Source: Citromicrobium sp. UBA3494
GTDB lineage: Bacteria > Pseudomonadota > Alphaproteobacteria > Sphingomonadales > Sphingomonadaceae
Assembly: GCA_002377695.1 (NCBI GenBank)
Contig: DFQH01000008.1
Span: forward strand, 1-64,000
Reading direction: 5' to 3'
DNA length: 64,000 bases
Shown here: positions 1 through 11,301 of the stretch, one piece after another
How the letters are laid out: every line of letters begins with the position of its first letter
Numbering within the stretch: position 1 is the first letter of the stretch
Notes under the pieces: model-generated
What the model was told of the DNA's origin: nothing
What the model saw: the letters and a program-made list of their open reading frames with translations, nothing else
Databases searched by the model: none
Program-made: the position numbers and the translations under genes

Positions 1-1
1 C

Positions 2-664
2 TATTACCAGTATCAGGTAATCCTGAAGCCGAGCCCGCCCGACATCCAGGAGCTCTATCTGGAATCGCTGCGGGTGATCGGGATCGATCCGCTGAGGCAC
101 GATATCCGCTTCGTCGAAGATGACTGGGAATCGCCCACGCTCGGCGCATGGGGGCTGGGCTGGGAGGTCTGGTGCGACGGGATGGAGGTGACCCAGTTCA
201 CCTATTTCCAGCAGATGGGCGGCTTCGACTGCAAGCCGGTGGCGGGTGAGCTGACCTACGGGCTCGAACGCCTCGCGATGTATATCCAGGGCGTCGACAA
301 CGTGTACGACCTGAACTTCAACGGTCGCGACGTTTCGTATGGCGAGGTGTTTCTCGAAAACGAGAAGCAGATGTCGAAGTGGAATTTCGAGGTCGCCGAG
401 ACAGACGCGCTGTTCGACCTGTTCGCCAAGGCGGAGAAGGAGTGCGAGAACGCGCTCTCCAACAACGTCCCCATCGCCGCCTACGAGCAGGCGGTGGAGG
501 CGAGCCACATCTTCAACCTGCTGCAGGCGCGCGGCGTGATCTCCGTACAGGAACGCGCCAGCTACATGGGACGCGTGCGCGACCTGGCGCGCGGGTCCTG
601 CGAGAAATACGCGGAACTGAAAGCGCCCGAGTGGGCCGAGAAATATCCGGAGTGGTCGCTGTGA
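2..664 (+). CDS. glyQ: Glycyl-tRNA synthetase alpha chain (5' end cut by window)
   Basis: This is the catalytic chain of the bacterial alpha2beta2 glycyl-tRNA synthetase, which charges tRNA-Gly in the cytoplasm. The frame is open from base 2, so the gene begins upstream of the window; 220 residues are visible, against about 290-300 for the whole family. The visible start reads [14 protein letters not shown] and is typical GlyQ. Around residue 85 the class II motif 3 is seen as [13 protein letters not shown]. The stop codon overlaps the glyS start by one base (TGATG), so the two chains are translationally coupled, as expected for an obligate complex. Identity is certain; the missing N-terminus holds motif 1. 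Confidence 0.97.
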   Translation, partial: YYQYQVILKPSPPDIQELYLESLRVIGIDPLRHDIRFVEDDWESPTLGAWGLGWEVWCDGMEVTQFTYFQQMGGFDCKPVAGELTYGLERLAMYIQGVDNVYDLNFNGRDVSYGEVFLENEKQMSKWNFEVAETDALFDLFAKAEKECENALSNNVPIAAYEQAVEASHIFNLLQARGVISVQERASYMGRVRDLARGSCEKYAELKAPEWAEKYPEWSL

Positions 665-2964
665 TGGCCGATTTTCTCCTCGAACTGCGCTCCGAAGAAA
701 TCCCCGCGCGGATGCAGGCGGGTGCGCGCAAGGAACTCGAAAAACTGTTCCGGCGCGAGATGGATGCTGCTGGCGTCAGCATGGGCGATGTCACCGTGTG
801 GTCCACCCCGCGCCGCCTCGCGCTGATCGCGCGCGGGTTGCCGACCGAAACGCAGGCCGTCAGCGAGGAGGCCAAGGGTCCGCCGGTGGGCGCGCCCGAT
901 CAAGCGGTCGACGGCTTCTGCCGCAAGAACAACGTTACGCGCGACCAGCTGGAAGTGCGCGAGGTAAAGGGCCGCGAGACGTATTTTGCGGTCATCGACA
1001 CGCCGGGCAGGGCGGTGAAAGCCGTGCTGGCCGAAGCGATCCCTGCAATCATCCGCGACTTCGCATGGCCCAAGTCGATGCGCTGGGGCGCGGCCTCGAT
1101 CTCCACCGAAAGCCTTCGCTGGGTCCGCCCGCTGTCGGGCATCGTCGCGCTGCTGGGCGACGAGGTGATCGAGTGCGAGGTGCATGGCGTTACCTCGGGC
1201 GCGGTCACGCTGGGGCACCGGTTCCACCATTCGGGCGACATCACGATCGGCGATGCGGACGATTACGCGGTGAAGCTACGCGCTGCCCACGTGATCGTCG
1301 ACCACGAGGAACGCGCTGCGCTGATCCGCGAAGGCGCGGCCAGGGTCGGGTCGGAAGCCGGCCTCAGCCTGGTCGAGGACGAGGGGCTGGTGGTCGAGAA
1401 TGCCGGGCTGACCGAATGGCCGATCCCGCTGCTGGGCCGGTTCGAGGAGGATTTCCTCGAAGTCCCGCCCGAGACGATCCAACTCACCGCGCGGGTCAAC
1501 CAGAAGTATTTCGTGTGCGAGGACAGCGCAGGCACGCTCGCCAACGCCTTCATCTGCACCGCCAATATCGAGGCGGAAGACGGCGGCGCGCGGATCGTCG
1601 ACGGCAACCGCAAGGTGCTCGCCGCAAGGCTCTCCGACGCGCGTTTCTTCTGGGATGTCGATCGCAAGAAGACGCTGGCACAGCACGCCGAAGGGCTAAA
1701 GCGCATCACCTTCCACGAGAAGCTGGGCACCGTCGCCGACAAGGTGGAGCGCGTCGCCAAGCTGGCGCGCTGGCTGGTGGAATCCGATATCGTCACCCCG
1801 GACATGATCCGGCGTCCCGCTTCTTCGGGTGCGGGCGCGGAAGGAAGCGGGACCCCCGCCTCCGCGGGGGTGACAAAGGAAGAACTCGCCGACATGGCCG
1901 AACAGGCCGCGCGGCTGTGCAAGGCCGATCTCGTCACCGAGATGGTCGGCGAATTTCCCGAGCTGCAGGGCCTGATGGGCGGCTACTACGCCCGCGCCGA
2001 GGGCCTGCCCGATGCTGTCGCCGACGCGATCCGCGATCACTACAAGCCGGTCGGGCAGGGCGACGATGTGCCGACCGCTCCGGTGACGGTGGCGGTGAGC
2101 CTTGCGGACAAGCTGGATACGCTGGTTTCGTTCTTCGTCATTAAGGAGCGGCCCACAGGCTCGAAAGATCCGTTTGCTCTCCGGCGCGCTGCTCTGGGGG
2201 CAATCGAACTGATCCTCCGGAATAATCTCCGTATCGAGCTCGACTACGTCACGGCACGAGCGGCAAACCGTGTCTTTAGACAGCATGAGCATCGCGACGA
2301 TTACGAGGCATGGTTCTCTGAGCACAATGGCCCAGAGCTCTACCGTGCAGTCCCGGATTTCTTCGTCGACCGTCTCAAGGTGCAGCAGCGCGATGCCGGG
2401 ATTCGGTATGATCTTATCGACGCGGTTTTCGGCCTGGCCGAGCGGAAGGACGACATTGTCGGCAATCTCGCCCGCGTCCAAGCGCTCCAGAGCTTCATGC
2501 AGACCGAGGACGGCCAGAATCTGCTCGCAGGGTACAAGCGCGCGGCCAATATCCTGAAGAAGGAAGGCTGGCAGGGCGAGGACGATGCGCCGCATACCGG
2601 CGAGGAAGACCCGCTGGTGCTGGTCGACGATCCCGACATGAAGGAGATCGTCGCCGCGCAGATGGCCGAGAAAAACACTCACCCGGCTGGTAAAGCCCTG
2701 TCCTACACGCCCGAACCGGCCGAAAAGGACCTGATCGATGCGCTCGACACGGCGGGGCCGCAGGCTGAAACGGCGGTGCGGGAAGAGCGTTTTGCAGATG
2801 CCATGTCCGCGCTCGCCAGCCTGAGGAAGCCGATCGATGAGTTTTTCGAGACCGTCACCGTCAACGACGACGACGAGGCCAAGCGCACCGCGCGCCTGGG
2901 GCTGCTGGCGCGGTTCCGCGAGGCGGTCCATCAGGTGGCCGATTTCGGAAAAATCGAGGGATAG
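664..2964 (+). CDS. glyS: Glycyl-tRNA synthetase beta chain
   Basis: This is the tRNA-binding and anticodon-recognising partner of GlyQ. The start is the ATG that overlaps the glyQ stop and gives [17 protein letters not shown], the usual GlyS N-terminus. The protein has 766 residues, longer than the roughly 690 common in the family. Two things look added. Residues about 384-404 are encoded by a palindromic repeat element inserted in frame. Bases about 2130-2440 have noticeably lower third-position GC, with codons such as AGA, CGA, CCA, TCT and GCA that the rest of the gene avoids. The conserved blocks on both sides (EFPELQG, KPTGS-like KERPTGSKDPFALRRAA, TEDGQNLLAGYKRAANIL) remain intact, so the protein should be functional. 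ppdK follows after 57 bases. Confidence 0.96.
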   Translation: MADFLLELRSEEIPARMQAGARKELEKLFRREMDAAGVSMGDVTVWSTPRRLALIARGLPTETQAVSEEAKGPPVGAPDQAVDGFCRKNNVTRDQLEVREVKGRETYFAVIDTPGRAVKAVLAEAIPAIIRDFAWPKSMRWGAASISTESLRWVRPLSGIVALLGDEVIECEVHGVTSGAVTLGHRFHHSGDITIGDADDYAVKLRAAHVIVDHEERAALIREGAARVGSEAGLSLVEDEGLVVENAGLTEWPIPLLGRFEEDFLEVPPETIQLTARVNQKYFVCEDSAGTLANAFICTANIEAEDGGARIVDGNRKVLAARLSDARFFWDVDRKKTLAQHAEGLKRITFHEKLGTVADKVERVAKLARWLVESDIVTPDMIRRPASSGAGAEGSGTPASAGVTKEELADMAEQAARLCKADLVTEMVGEFPELQGLMGGYYARAEGLPDAVADAIRDHYKPVGQGDDVPTAPVTVAVSLADKLDTLVSFFVIKERPTGSKDPFALRRAALGAIELILRNNLRIELDYVTARAANRVFRQHEHRDDYEAWFSEHNGPELYRAVPDFFVDRLKVQQRDAGIRYDLIDAVFGLAERKDDIVGNLARVQALQSFMQTEDGQNLLAGYKRAANILKKEGWQGEDDAPHTGEEDPLVLVDDPDMKEIVAAQMAEKNTHPAGKALSYTPEPAEKDLIDALDTAGPQAETAVREERFADAMSALASLRKPIDEFFETVTVNDDDEAKRTARLGLLARFREAVHQVADFGKIEG
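1814..1874. repeat. Palindromic repeat element inside glyS
   Basis: The stretch contains two adjacent inverted repeats. The first is GTCCCGCTTC at 1814-1823 paired with GAAGCGGGAC at 1844-1853. The second is CCCCCGC at 1853-1859 paired with GCGGGGG at 1864-1870, followed by GTGAC. On the other strand it reads GTCACCCCCGCGGAGGCGGG, the form of a dispersed repeat common between genes in Sphingomonadales. A related copy lies at 33162-33187. Here it is in frame and adds about 21 residues to GlyS in what should be a surface linker. Family membership is from memory; the palindromes are read directly. Confidence 0.8.
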
Positions 2965-2981
2965 AAATTTGCGCCTGAACA

Positions 2982-2999
2982 GTGTGTCAGGTGTGTCAG
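2982..2999 (+). repeat. Nine-base tandem duplication before ppdK
   Basis: GTGTGTCAG occurs twice in direct tandem in the 57-base gap between glyS and ppdK, about 20 bases upstream of the ppdK start. It could be a protein-binding site or simple slippage. Nothing in the sequence decides between these. Confidence 0.5.
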
Positions 3000-3021
3000 G
3001 GAAGACCGGGAAAAGATCGAT

Positions 3022-5691
<2,670 letters not shown>

Positions 5692-5708
5692 GGATGGCGC
5701 GCGGCCGG

Positions 5709-6461
5709 TTACGCCCAACCGGTCAGCGCGACCATTTCGAAGGTGACGGGCACTCTCCCGTCCGGGTCCGCATGGTCGAGGAAGGCTGCGCGGGCACGCT
5801 CCAGCGCGGAGCGGCCCAGCGGCGAGCCGGGCTGGCGCAGCACATTGCCCATGCCCTGCGCGCGCAGGTCCGCCACCAGCCTGTCGAGCGAGCCGTAGCG
5901 GGCCGTGACCGCCAGCGGCGTGTCGACCACGTGGCGGACGAAACCGGCACGGCTCAGCACCGCGCTCGCGCCGCGCGCATCGACCATCGGATGCATGCGC
6001 GGGGCAGGGCGGTCGGGCTCGGCCGCCAGCATCGCGGCCCGCAGGGGGGCGAGGCTGCCCGCCGCGTGGAGGATGGCGATGGCGATGCCATCGGGTTGCA
6101 GTGCACGGCGCATGTGAACCAACGCTCCGGGCAGATCGTTGACGGTGTCGAGCAAACCGAGGCTGACCACCAGATCGTAGGGTCCGCCGGGCAGGGGCGC
6201 TTCTTCGTCGATGGTGTCCGGCGCCGCATGAGTGATCGCAGCGGAAGGCAGGTGCTCGTCCAGAGCGTGGTGAACATCGCCCATCACCAGTGCGGCATTG
6301 GGGGCGAAACGCATGAAGGCGAGACGGTCCGCAATCTCCTCCACCATCGCATCCTGGATGAATCGGGGCGCGTCGCTTTCCTGCTGAAGCGTGCGCATAC
6401 GCTGCCACCGCCCGGCACGGCGGGCTTGGGCGAATATCCGGGGTATCTGCGTGGCGCTCAT
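5709..6461 (-). CDS. SAM-dependent methyltransferase (BioC/NDUFAF5-like)
   Basis: A 250-residue class I methyltransferase. The N-terminal stretch resembles the BioC and NDUFAF5-type family seen beside comF in many alphaproteobacteria. The usual glycine-rich SAM loop is weak here; the clearest core is the motif IV-like segment PYDLVVSLGLLDTVNDLPGA, followed by a RALQPDGIAIAILH motif. The ATG at 6461 gives MSATQIPRIF and is preferred over a longer open frame that would run into the divergent comF gene. The substrate cannot be read from the sequence. Family homologues act on malonyl-ACP (biotin) or on an arginine of complex I, and no biotin gene is present here. Confidence 0.8.
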   Translation of the reverse strand: MSATQIPRIFAQARRAGRWQRMRTLQQESDAPRFIQDAMVEEIADRLAFMRFAPNAALVMGDVHHALDEHLPSAAITHAAPDTIDEEAPLPGGPYDLVVSLGLLDTVNDLPGALVHMRRALQPDGIAIAILHAAGSLAPLRAAMLAAEPDRPAPRMHPMVDARGASAVLSRAGFVRHVVDTPLAVTARYGSLDRLVADLRAQGMGNVLRQPGSPLGRSALERARAAFLDHADPDGRVPVTFEMVALTGWA

Positions 6462-6514
6462 CGCCAGACAGGTGGCGCGCCGTGCCGCGACTTGCAACCG
6501 AGCGGGAGCCGGGG

Positions 6515-7309
6515 ATGGCGATAACCTACGTTGCCCGCGCGATCGCCCCGCTGGTGGATTTCGTCTATCCACCGCGCTGCCCGTTGTGCGGAGATGCGAT
6601 CGCGAAGGGGCCCGGACTGTGCGCAGCGTGCTGGGACACGCTCGACCTGCCGGGCGAGCCCGCCTGCATACGATGCCAGCTGCCTCTTCCCGCCGCTTCG
6701 GAAGGGAGCGTCTGCGGGACCTGCATCGCCCATCCACCCGGGCATGACGGGGTCGCCGCGGCCGCGCTCTACACCGAAACTGCGCGCCAGCTGGTCCTGC
6801 GGTTCAAGCATGGTGGCCGGATCGGCCTGGCCAAGCTGATGGGTCGGCTGATCGCAGCCAGACTGGCGGATGCGCCCCGCGATGCCGTGCTTGTGCCCGT
6901 GCCGCTCCATCGCGTCCGCCTGTGGATGCGCGGTTACAACCAGGCGGCCTTGCTGGCGCACGCCATCTCCGGACACACCGGCCATGCCGTAATGGTCGGC
7001 GGTCTGCAGCGCGTTCGGTTCACCCCAAAGCTTGGCGGGCTGGGGCGAGCGCAGCGAGCGAAGACGATCCGCGGCGCGATTGCCGTGAAACGCGGGGGCC
7101 CCCAGGTTCTGGCGGGACGCGATGTGATCCTGGTGGACGATGTGCTGACCAGTGGCGCGACCAGTGAAGAATGCGTGCGCGTGCTGCGCAAGGCTGGTGC
7201 GAAAAGCGTGAGGATCGCGTGTTTCGCTCGGGTGCCGGACCCCGCTGCGCAACACACCGGCCCGCAAAACGAAACGCCCGGGACCGATACGATCCCGGGC
7301 GCCGCGTGA
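6515..7309 (+). CDS. ComF-family phosphoribosyltransferase-like protein
   Basis: A 264-residue double-zinc-ribbon/phosphoribosyltransferase protein related to ComF, which in competent bacteria helps take up single-stranded DNA; in most others the role is unclear. The N-terminus carries a CPLC ... CAAC ... CIRC ... CGTC set of cysteine pairs (a zinc ribbon). The C-terminal half ends in the PRPP-binding loop VILVDDVLTSGAT. The ATG at 6515 is preferred because GGGAG precedes it; a GTG at 6482 would add eleven residues with no ribosome site. It is divergent from the methyltransferase gene. The last 35 bases of the coding region also form a strong terminator for a minus-strand transcript. Confidence 0.88.
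   Translation: MAITYVARAIAPLVDFVYPPRCPLCGDAIAKGPGLCAACWDTLDLPGEPACIRCQLPLPAASEGSVCGTCIAHPPGHDGVAAAALYTETARQLVLRFKHGGRIGLAKLMGRLIAARLADAPRDAVLVPVPLHRVRLWMRGYNQAALLAHAISGHTGHAVMVGGLQRVRFTPKLGGLGRAQRAKTIRGAIAVKRGGPQVLAGRDVILVDDVLTSGATSEECVRVLRKAGAKSVRIACFARVPDPAAQHTGPQNETPGTDTIPGAA
7265..7301 (-). terminator. Rho-independent terminator for a minus-strand transcript, inside comF
   Basis: On the minus strand, CGCCCGGGA/TCCCGGGCG forms a perfect 9-bp stem (7293-7301 with 7275-7283) with a 9-base loop. It is followed at once by TTTCGTTTTG. No minus-strand protein gene lies upstream of it for at least 600 bases, so it should end a non-coding transcript from 7310-7600. On the plus strand the hairpin has no T-run, so it is not a comF terminator. 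Confidence 0.72.
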
Positions 7310-7475
7310 CGAAATCTCTATGGGTCACCCGGCCGTTCCCCCGAAAAGCCGAACGGCAACCCAAATCCCTCGTCTTCACATCGCCGGCAAAACCCCCAAC
7401 CGGCAATGTGCCCCCTGAACCCTGGCGCGTCTGTGTGGCGCCTCGGTCTGAAGGGCGACCGTCTCCGGTCACGAA
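7265..7475 (-). ncRNA. Candidate structured RNA, 6S-like in size and layout
   Basis: The 296-base gap between comF and hisI has no plausible gene but folds well on the minus strand. CGTGAC pairs with GTCACG (7473-7468 with 7310-7305). Inside it GGTCGCCC pairs with GGGTGACC (7460-7453 with 7330-7323). Next comes a side hairpin GCCGTTC/GAACGGC (7357-7351 with 7338-7332), and last an 11-bp apical hairpin (7410-7400 with 7387-7377). The closed unit is about 170 bases and is followed by a terminator. One long irregular hairpin with a central opening is the plan of 6S RNA, but I cannot confirm any 6S signature. It does not look like SRP RNA, RNase P RNA or tmRNA. Confidence 0.45.
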
Positions 7476-7605
7476 ACACAGTCTTCGTGAAGCGCCGCCT
7501 GCTTGCAACGGTCCCGTTGTGTTAGCGAAAGGATTCGTACAACAGTGTTGTGTGTAAGCAACAATATGGCCGCCGCAGGCCTGAAAATGGATAGGAATTG
7601 TTCGC

Positions 7606-7977
7606 ATGAATGACGAGGACCGCGAAACCGGCGGCCGCTTCGTGCCCAAATTCGATGGGCAGGGGCTGATGACCGGGGTGGTGGTGGATGCCTCTACCGG
7701 CGAAGTCCTGATGGTCGCGCATCTCGACGAGGAAGCGCTCGCAGCCACCCGTGAGACCGGCCTCGCGCATTTTCATTCGCGTTCGCGCGGGGCCTTGTGG
7801 TGCAAGGGCGAGACCAGCGGCAACGTGTTGCGGGTGAAGGAGATTCTGGTTGATTGCGATCAGGATGCGCTGGTCATCCGGGCAGCGCCCGCTGGCCCGA
7901 CATGCCACACGGGCGCGCGCAGCTGTTTCTACCGGAAGCTGGCCGACGATGGCCGGCTTGAGCGGATTGCGAGTTGA
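7606..7977 (+). CDS. hisI: Phosphoribosyl-AMP cyclohydrolase
   Basis: This enzyme catalyses the third step of histidine biosynthesis, opening the adenine ring of phosphoribosyl-AMP. The length of 123 residues is normal for the single-domain (HisI, not HisIE) form. The metal and catalytic motifs are all visible: [10 protein letters not shown] around residue 65, DCDQDAL around 85, and [14 protein letters not shown] at about 97-110, with the zinc-binding cysteines. The ATG at 7606 has a weak AGGAA ten bases upstream. It stands alone, away from other his genes. The structured minus-strand region lies just upstream, so its promoter must sit in 7475-7605. Confidence 0.95.
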   Translation: MNDEDRETGGRFVPKFDGQGLMTGVVVDASTGEVLMVAHLDEEALAATRETGLAHFHSRSRGALWCKGETSGNVLRVKEILVDCDQDALVIRAAPAGPTCHTGARSCFYRKLADDGRLERIAS

Positions 7978-7991
7978 CCTTTACGTAAAGG
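7978..7991. promoter_or_regulatory. 14-bp palindrome, probable operator of the MerR regulator
   Basis: CCTTTACGTAAAGG is a perfect palindrome lying between hisI and the MerR-type gene, 17 bases before its ATG. With the flanking TTGA it resembles the LiuR operator as I remember it from proteobacterial fatty-acid and branched-chain amino-acid regulons (a TTTACG...CGTAAA type site). It is therefore a likely autoregulatory site that also controls the downstream acyl-CoA dehydrogenase. Confidence 0.68.
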
Positions 7992-8008
7992 GCATTTAGA
8001 GGAAGGTC

Positions 8009-8449
8009 ATGAGCCAAGCCACAGCGAAGAGCCCTTACAAAGGTGCCGGTGCGCATCTGGAGCGTCCCGACGCACAGCAGCGCGAAACCTTCACCATTTC
8101 CGATCTGACCGCGGAGTTCGATTGCACGGCACGGGCGCTGCGCTTCTACGAGGACGAAGGGCTGATCGCGCCCACCCGCCACGGGCTGACGCGCATATAT
8201 TCCAAGCGCGATCGTGCGCGTCTTGCTTGGATCATGCGGGCCAAGAACGTCGGTTTCAGCCTGGCCGAGATCAAGGAGATGATCGATCTCTACGATCTGG
8301 GCGATGGACGCGTGGAGCAGCGAAGGGTTACCATCGAACGCTGCCGCGCCCACGTCGCCAAGCTGAAACAGCAGCGTGACGATATCGACTCATCGATCAA
8401 CGAACTCTCCGAATTCATCGATCACATCGATCAGATCGACCAGACCTGA
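8009..8449 (+). CDS. MerR-family transcriptional regulator (LiuR-like)
   Basis: A 146-residue regulator with a MerR winged-helix domain at about residues 28-95. It contains the signature FDCTARALRFYEDEGLIAP and, further on, a GFSLAEIKEMIDLYD helix, then a coiled-coil dimerisation helix rich in Lys, Gln and Asp to the C-terminus. It lacks the C-terminal cysteines of metal-sensing MerR proteins, which fits sensing of an acyl-CoA or another organic ligand. The acyl-CoA dehydrogenase begins 39 bases downstream, and a palindrome of LiuR type lies just upstream. I infer control of acyl-CoA (branched-chain or fatty acid) breakdown; the ligand is unknown. Confidence 0.85.
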   Translation: MSQATAKSPYKGAGAHLERPDAQQRETFTISDLTAEFDCTARALRFYEDEGLIAPTRHGLTRIYSKRDRARLAWIMRAKNVGFSLAEIKEMIDLYDLGDGRVEQRRVTIERCRAHVAKLKQQRDDIDSSINELSEFIDHIDQIDQT

Positions 8450-8488
8450 ACCCCGGCCATCCCCCGGTACATTCGCAAAGGACCCCCG

Positions 8489-10294
8489 ATGCCCAGCTAT
8501 ACCGCCCCGACCCGCGATTTCCGTTTCATCATCAACGAGATGCTGGAGCTTGAAAGCTACGGCAACCTGCCCGGCTTCGAGAATGCCAGCACCGACATGG
8601 TGAACTCCATCCTCGACGAAGCGGGTAAGTTCACCGCGGAAGTCCTCCAGCCGCTCAACCAGATTGGCGATCAGGAAGGCTGCACCCGCCATGAGGATGG
8701 TTCGGTCACCACCCCGACCGGCTTCAAGGATGCATTCAACCAGTTCCGCGAGGCGGGCTGGGGTACGCTTTCGATGCCCGAGGAGTTCGGCGGGCAGGGC
8801 CTGCCGCATGTCGTCGCCTTCGCGATGGAAGAGATGATCTCCTCCGCGAACCAGTCCTTCGGCATGTATCCGGGCCTGACGAACGGCGCGATCTCCGCGC
8901 TGATCGCCAAGGGCAGCCAGGAGCAGAAGGAAAAGTACCTGCCCAAGATGGTCAGCTGCGAGTGGACCGGCACCATGAACCTGACCGAGCCGCATTGTGG
9001 CACCGATCTCGGCCTCATCCGCACCAAGGCGGAGCCGCAGGACGACGGCAGCTACCTGATCACCGGCACCAAGATCTTCATCTCGGCCGGCGAGCACGAC
9101 ATGGCGGAAAACATCATCCACCTTGTGCTGGCCAAGACGCCGGGCGCGCCCGACAGCTCGAAGGGCATTTCGCTCTTTGTAGTGCCCAAGTTCCTCGTCA
9201 ACGACGATGGCTCGGTGGGCGATCGCAACGGCGTGATGTGCGGGTCGATCGAGCACAAGATGGGCATCCACGGCAACTCGACCTGCGTCATGAACTATGA
9301 CGAGGCGAAAGGCTGGATGGTCGGCGAGGAGAACAAGGGCCTCGCCGCGATGTTTATCATGATGAACGCCGCGCGTCTCGGCGTCGGTATCCAGGGCCTG
9401 AGCCAGGCCGAGGTCTCCTACCAGAACGCGGTCACCTACGCGCTCGACCGCCGTCAGGGCCGCGCGCTGACCGGCCCGGCCGAGCCGGACGAGAAGGCCG
9501 ATCCGATCTTCGTCCACCCCGACGTGCGCCGGATGCTGATGGACGCGAAGGCCTTCAACGAAGGCATGCGCGCCTTCGCGCTGTGGACCGCGCTCCAGCA
9601 GGACCTGAGCCATGCGCTGCAGGACGAGGACGAGCGGCAGCTGGCCGACGATCTCGTCGGGCTGATGACCCCGGTCATCAAGGGCTACGGCACCGACAAG
9701 GGCTACGACGTCGCGAACAACATGCAGCAGGTCTATGGCGGCCACGGCTACATCGCCGAGTGGGGCATGGAGCAGTTCGTGCGCGATTCGCGCATCGCGA
9801 TGATCTACGAAGGCACCAACGGCGTGCAGGCGATGGACCTCGCCGGGCGCAAGCTCGCCCAGCACGGCGGCCGCGCGGTGCAGGCCTTCTTCAAGCTGGT
9901 CGATGACGAGGTCGCTGCGGCGAAGGACGAGGACGGCATGGCCGATCTCGCCGCGGCGCTCGAAAAGGCGGTCGGCGAGCAGAAGGCGGCGACCATGTGG
10001 TTCATGCAGAACGCGATGCAGAACCCCAACCACCTCGGTTCGGGCGCGCATCACTACATGCACATCATGGGCATCACCTGCCTGATGCTGATGTGGGTGA
10101 AGATGGCGCGTGTCGCCAAGGCTGCTCTGGCGCAGGGCGATACCGACAAGGCCTATTACGAGGCCAAGGTCGCCACCGCGCACTACTTCGCGGATCGCTT
10201 CGTGCCCGATGCCGGCGCGCTGCGCCGCAAGATCGAAGCGGGCAGCGATTCGCTGATGGCGCTGGGTGAGGACGCCTTCGCCACCGCAGCCTGA
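8489..10294 (+). CDS. Acyl-CoA dehydrogenase, long (about 600-residue) form
   Basis: An FAD-dependent acyl-CoA dehydrogenase of 601 residues that inserts the alpha-beta double bond in acyl-CoA. The N-terminal extension [19 protein letters not shown] and the C-terminal domain mark the longer bacterial subgroup that includes DmdC (3-methylmercaptopropionyl-CoA dehydrogenase). The core carries [13 protein letters not shown] (FAD and substrate contacts) and [17 protein letters not shown], where Glu441 should be the catalytic base. The gene follows a MerR regulator and ends at a strong terminator. Chain-length preference cannot be read. DMSP breakdown is possible but not supported by any neighbour. 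Confidence 0.93.
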   Translation: MPSYTAPTRDFRFIINEMLELESYGNLPGFENASTDMVNSILDEAGKFTAEVLQPLNQIGDQEGCTRHEDGSVTTPTGFKDAFNQFREAGWGTLSMPEEFGGQGLPHVVAFAMEEMISSANQSFGMYPGLTNGAISALIAKGSQEQKEKYLPKMVSCEWTGTMNLTEPHCGTDLGLIRTKAEPQDDGSYLITGTKIFISAGEHDMAENIIHLVLAKTPGAPDSSKGISLFVVPKFLVNDDGSVGDRNGVMCGSIEHKMGIHGNSTCVMNYDEAKGWMVGEENKGLAAMFIMMNAARLGVGIQGLSQAEVSYQNAVTYALDRRQGRALTGPAEPDEKADPIFVHPDVRRMLMDAKAFNEGMRAFALWTALQQDLSHALQDEDERQLADDLVGLMTPVIKGYGTDKGYDVANNMQQVYGGHGYIAEWGMEQFVRDSRIAMIYEGTNGVQAMDLAGRKLAQHGGRAVQAFFKLVDDEVAAAKDEDGMADLAAALEKAVGEQKAATMWFMQNAMQNPNHLGSGAHHYMHIMGITCLMLMWVKMARVAKAALAQGDTDKAYYEAKVATAHYFADRFVPDAGALRRKIEAGSDSLMALGEDAFATAA

Positions 10295-10317
10295 TCGCGG
10301 ACCTCCATTGATGCGAA

Positions 10318-10360
10318 AAGGGCGGGCCGGTGCATTCACCGACCCGCCCTTCTTTTTATT
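10318..10360. terminator. Bidirectional terminator between acyl-CoA dehydrogenase and cysK
   Basis: AAGGGCGGG at 10318 pairs with CCCGCCCTT ending at 10351, with an inner GGT/ACC pair and a short loop, then TCTTTTTATT. The other strand has AAAA-to-TTTT symmetry close by, so it can serve both converging genes. Confidence 0.88.
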
Positions 10361-10380
10361 GGGCAATCCTGCCGCGCCGA

Positions 10381-11301
10381 TTACGCCTCAGGCAGGAAGT
10401 CCGGGACCGAGAGATAGCGCTCGCCGGTGTCGTAGTTGAAGCCGAGCACGCGGGAGCCTTCCGCAAGGTCGGGCAGCTTCTTGGCGATGGCCGCCAGCGT
10501 CGCGCCGCTGGAGATGCCGACCAGCATGCCTTCCTCACGTGCGGCGCGGCGGGCCATTTCCTTGGCGTCTTCGGGATCGACCTGGATCGCGCCGTCGATC
10601 GACTGCGTGTGAAGGTTTTCGGGCACGAAGCCCGCGCCGATGCCCTGAATGGGGTGCGGGCCGGGCTCGCCGCCGCCGATGACAGGGGAGCCTGCGGGCT
10701 CGACCGCCCAGGCCTTCATTTCGGGCCAGTGGCGCTTGAGCTCTTCGGCGCAGCCGGTCAGGTGGCCGCCGGTGCCAACGCCGGTGATCATCGCATCGAC
10801 CGCACGATCGACGAAATCGCCGAGGATCTCCTTCGCGGTGGTGCGGGCATGGACCTGCCAGTTACTCTCGTTATCGAACTGGCTCGGCATCCAGGCGCTG
10901 GAGTCCTGCTCGACCAGTTCCTGCGCGCGGCTGATGGCGCCCTTCATGCCGCCTTCCTTGGGCGTCAGGTCGAATTTCGCGCCATAGGCGAGCATCAGGC
11001 GGCGCCGCTCGAGGCTCATGCTTTCGGGCATCACCAGCACCAGCTTGTAGCCCTTGACCGCCGCGACCATCGCGAGGCCGATCCCGGTGTTGCCGCTGGT
11101 CGGCTCGATGATCGTGCCGCCGGGCTTAAGCTTGCCCGCCTTCTCTGCATCTTCGACCATCGCGAGCGCGATCCGGTCCTTGATCGAACCGCCGGGATTG
11201 GCGCGTTCGCTCTTCACCCAGACTTCGTGGTCGGGGAACATGCGCGAGAGGCGGATATGCGGCGTATTGCCGATGGTTTCGAGGATCGAGTCGGCTTTCA
11301 T
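10381..11301 (-). CDS. cysK: Cysteine synthase A (O-acetylserine sulfhydrylase)
   Basis: A PLP enzyme that makes cysteine from O-acetylserine and sulfide. It has 306 residues. Lys41 in NPGGSIKDR binds [15 protein letters not shown] is the substrate loop, and [10 protein letters not shown] is the phosphate-binding glycine loop. The C-terminal [10 protein letters not shown] is typical. The ATG overlaps the stop of the upstream MFS gene (ATGA) and has AGGAGA upstream, so it is translated from the transporter mRNA as well as possibly its own. Coupling to an exporter-like MFS gene suggests, without proof, export of cysteine or a related thiol. Confidence 0.96.
   Translation of the reverse strand: MKADSILETIGNTPHIRLSRMFPDHEVWVKSERANPGGSIKDRIALAMVEDAEKAGKLKPGGTIIEPTSGNTGIGLAMVAAVKGYKLVLVMPESMSLERRRLMLAYGAKFDLTPKEGGMKGAISRAQELVEQDSSAWMPSQFDNESNWQVHARTTAKEILGDFVDRAVDAMITGVGTGGHLTGCAEELKRHWPEMKAWAVEPAGSPVIGGGEPGPHPIQGIGAGFVPENLHTQSIDGAIQVDPEDAKEMARRAAREEGMLVGISSGATLAAIAKKLPDLAEGSRVLGFNYDTGERYLSVPDFLPEA

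Noticed and set aside
7171-7557. Plus-strand open frame running from comF into the gap before hisI
   Set aside because: It overlaps comF in another frame, lacks a ribosome site and a recognisable motif, and the region is better explained as structured RNA.
8390-10366. A long open frame on the minus strand opposite the acyl-CoA dehydrogenase
   Set aside because: It mirrors the codon pattern of the plus-strand gene, has no recognisable motif, and the plus-strand product is a clear family member. Long antisense frames are expected at this GC content.
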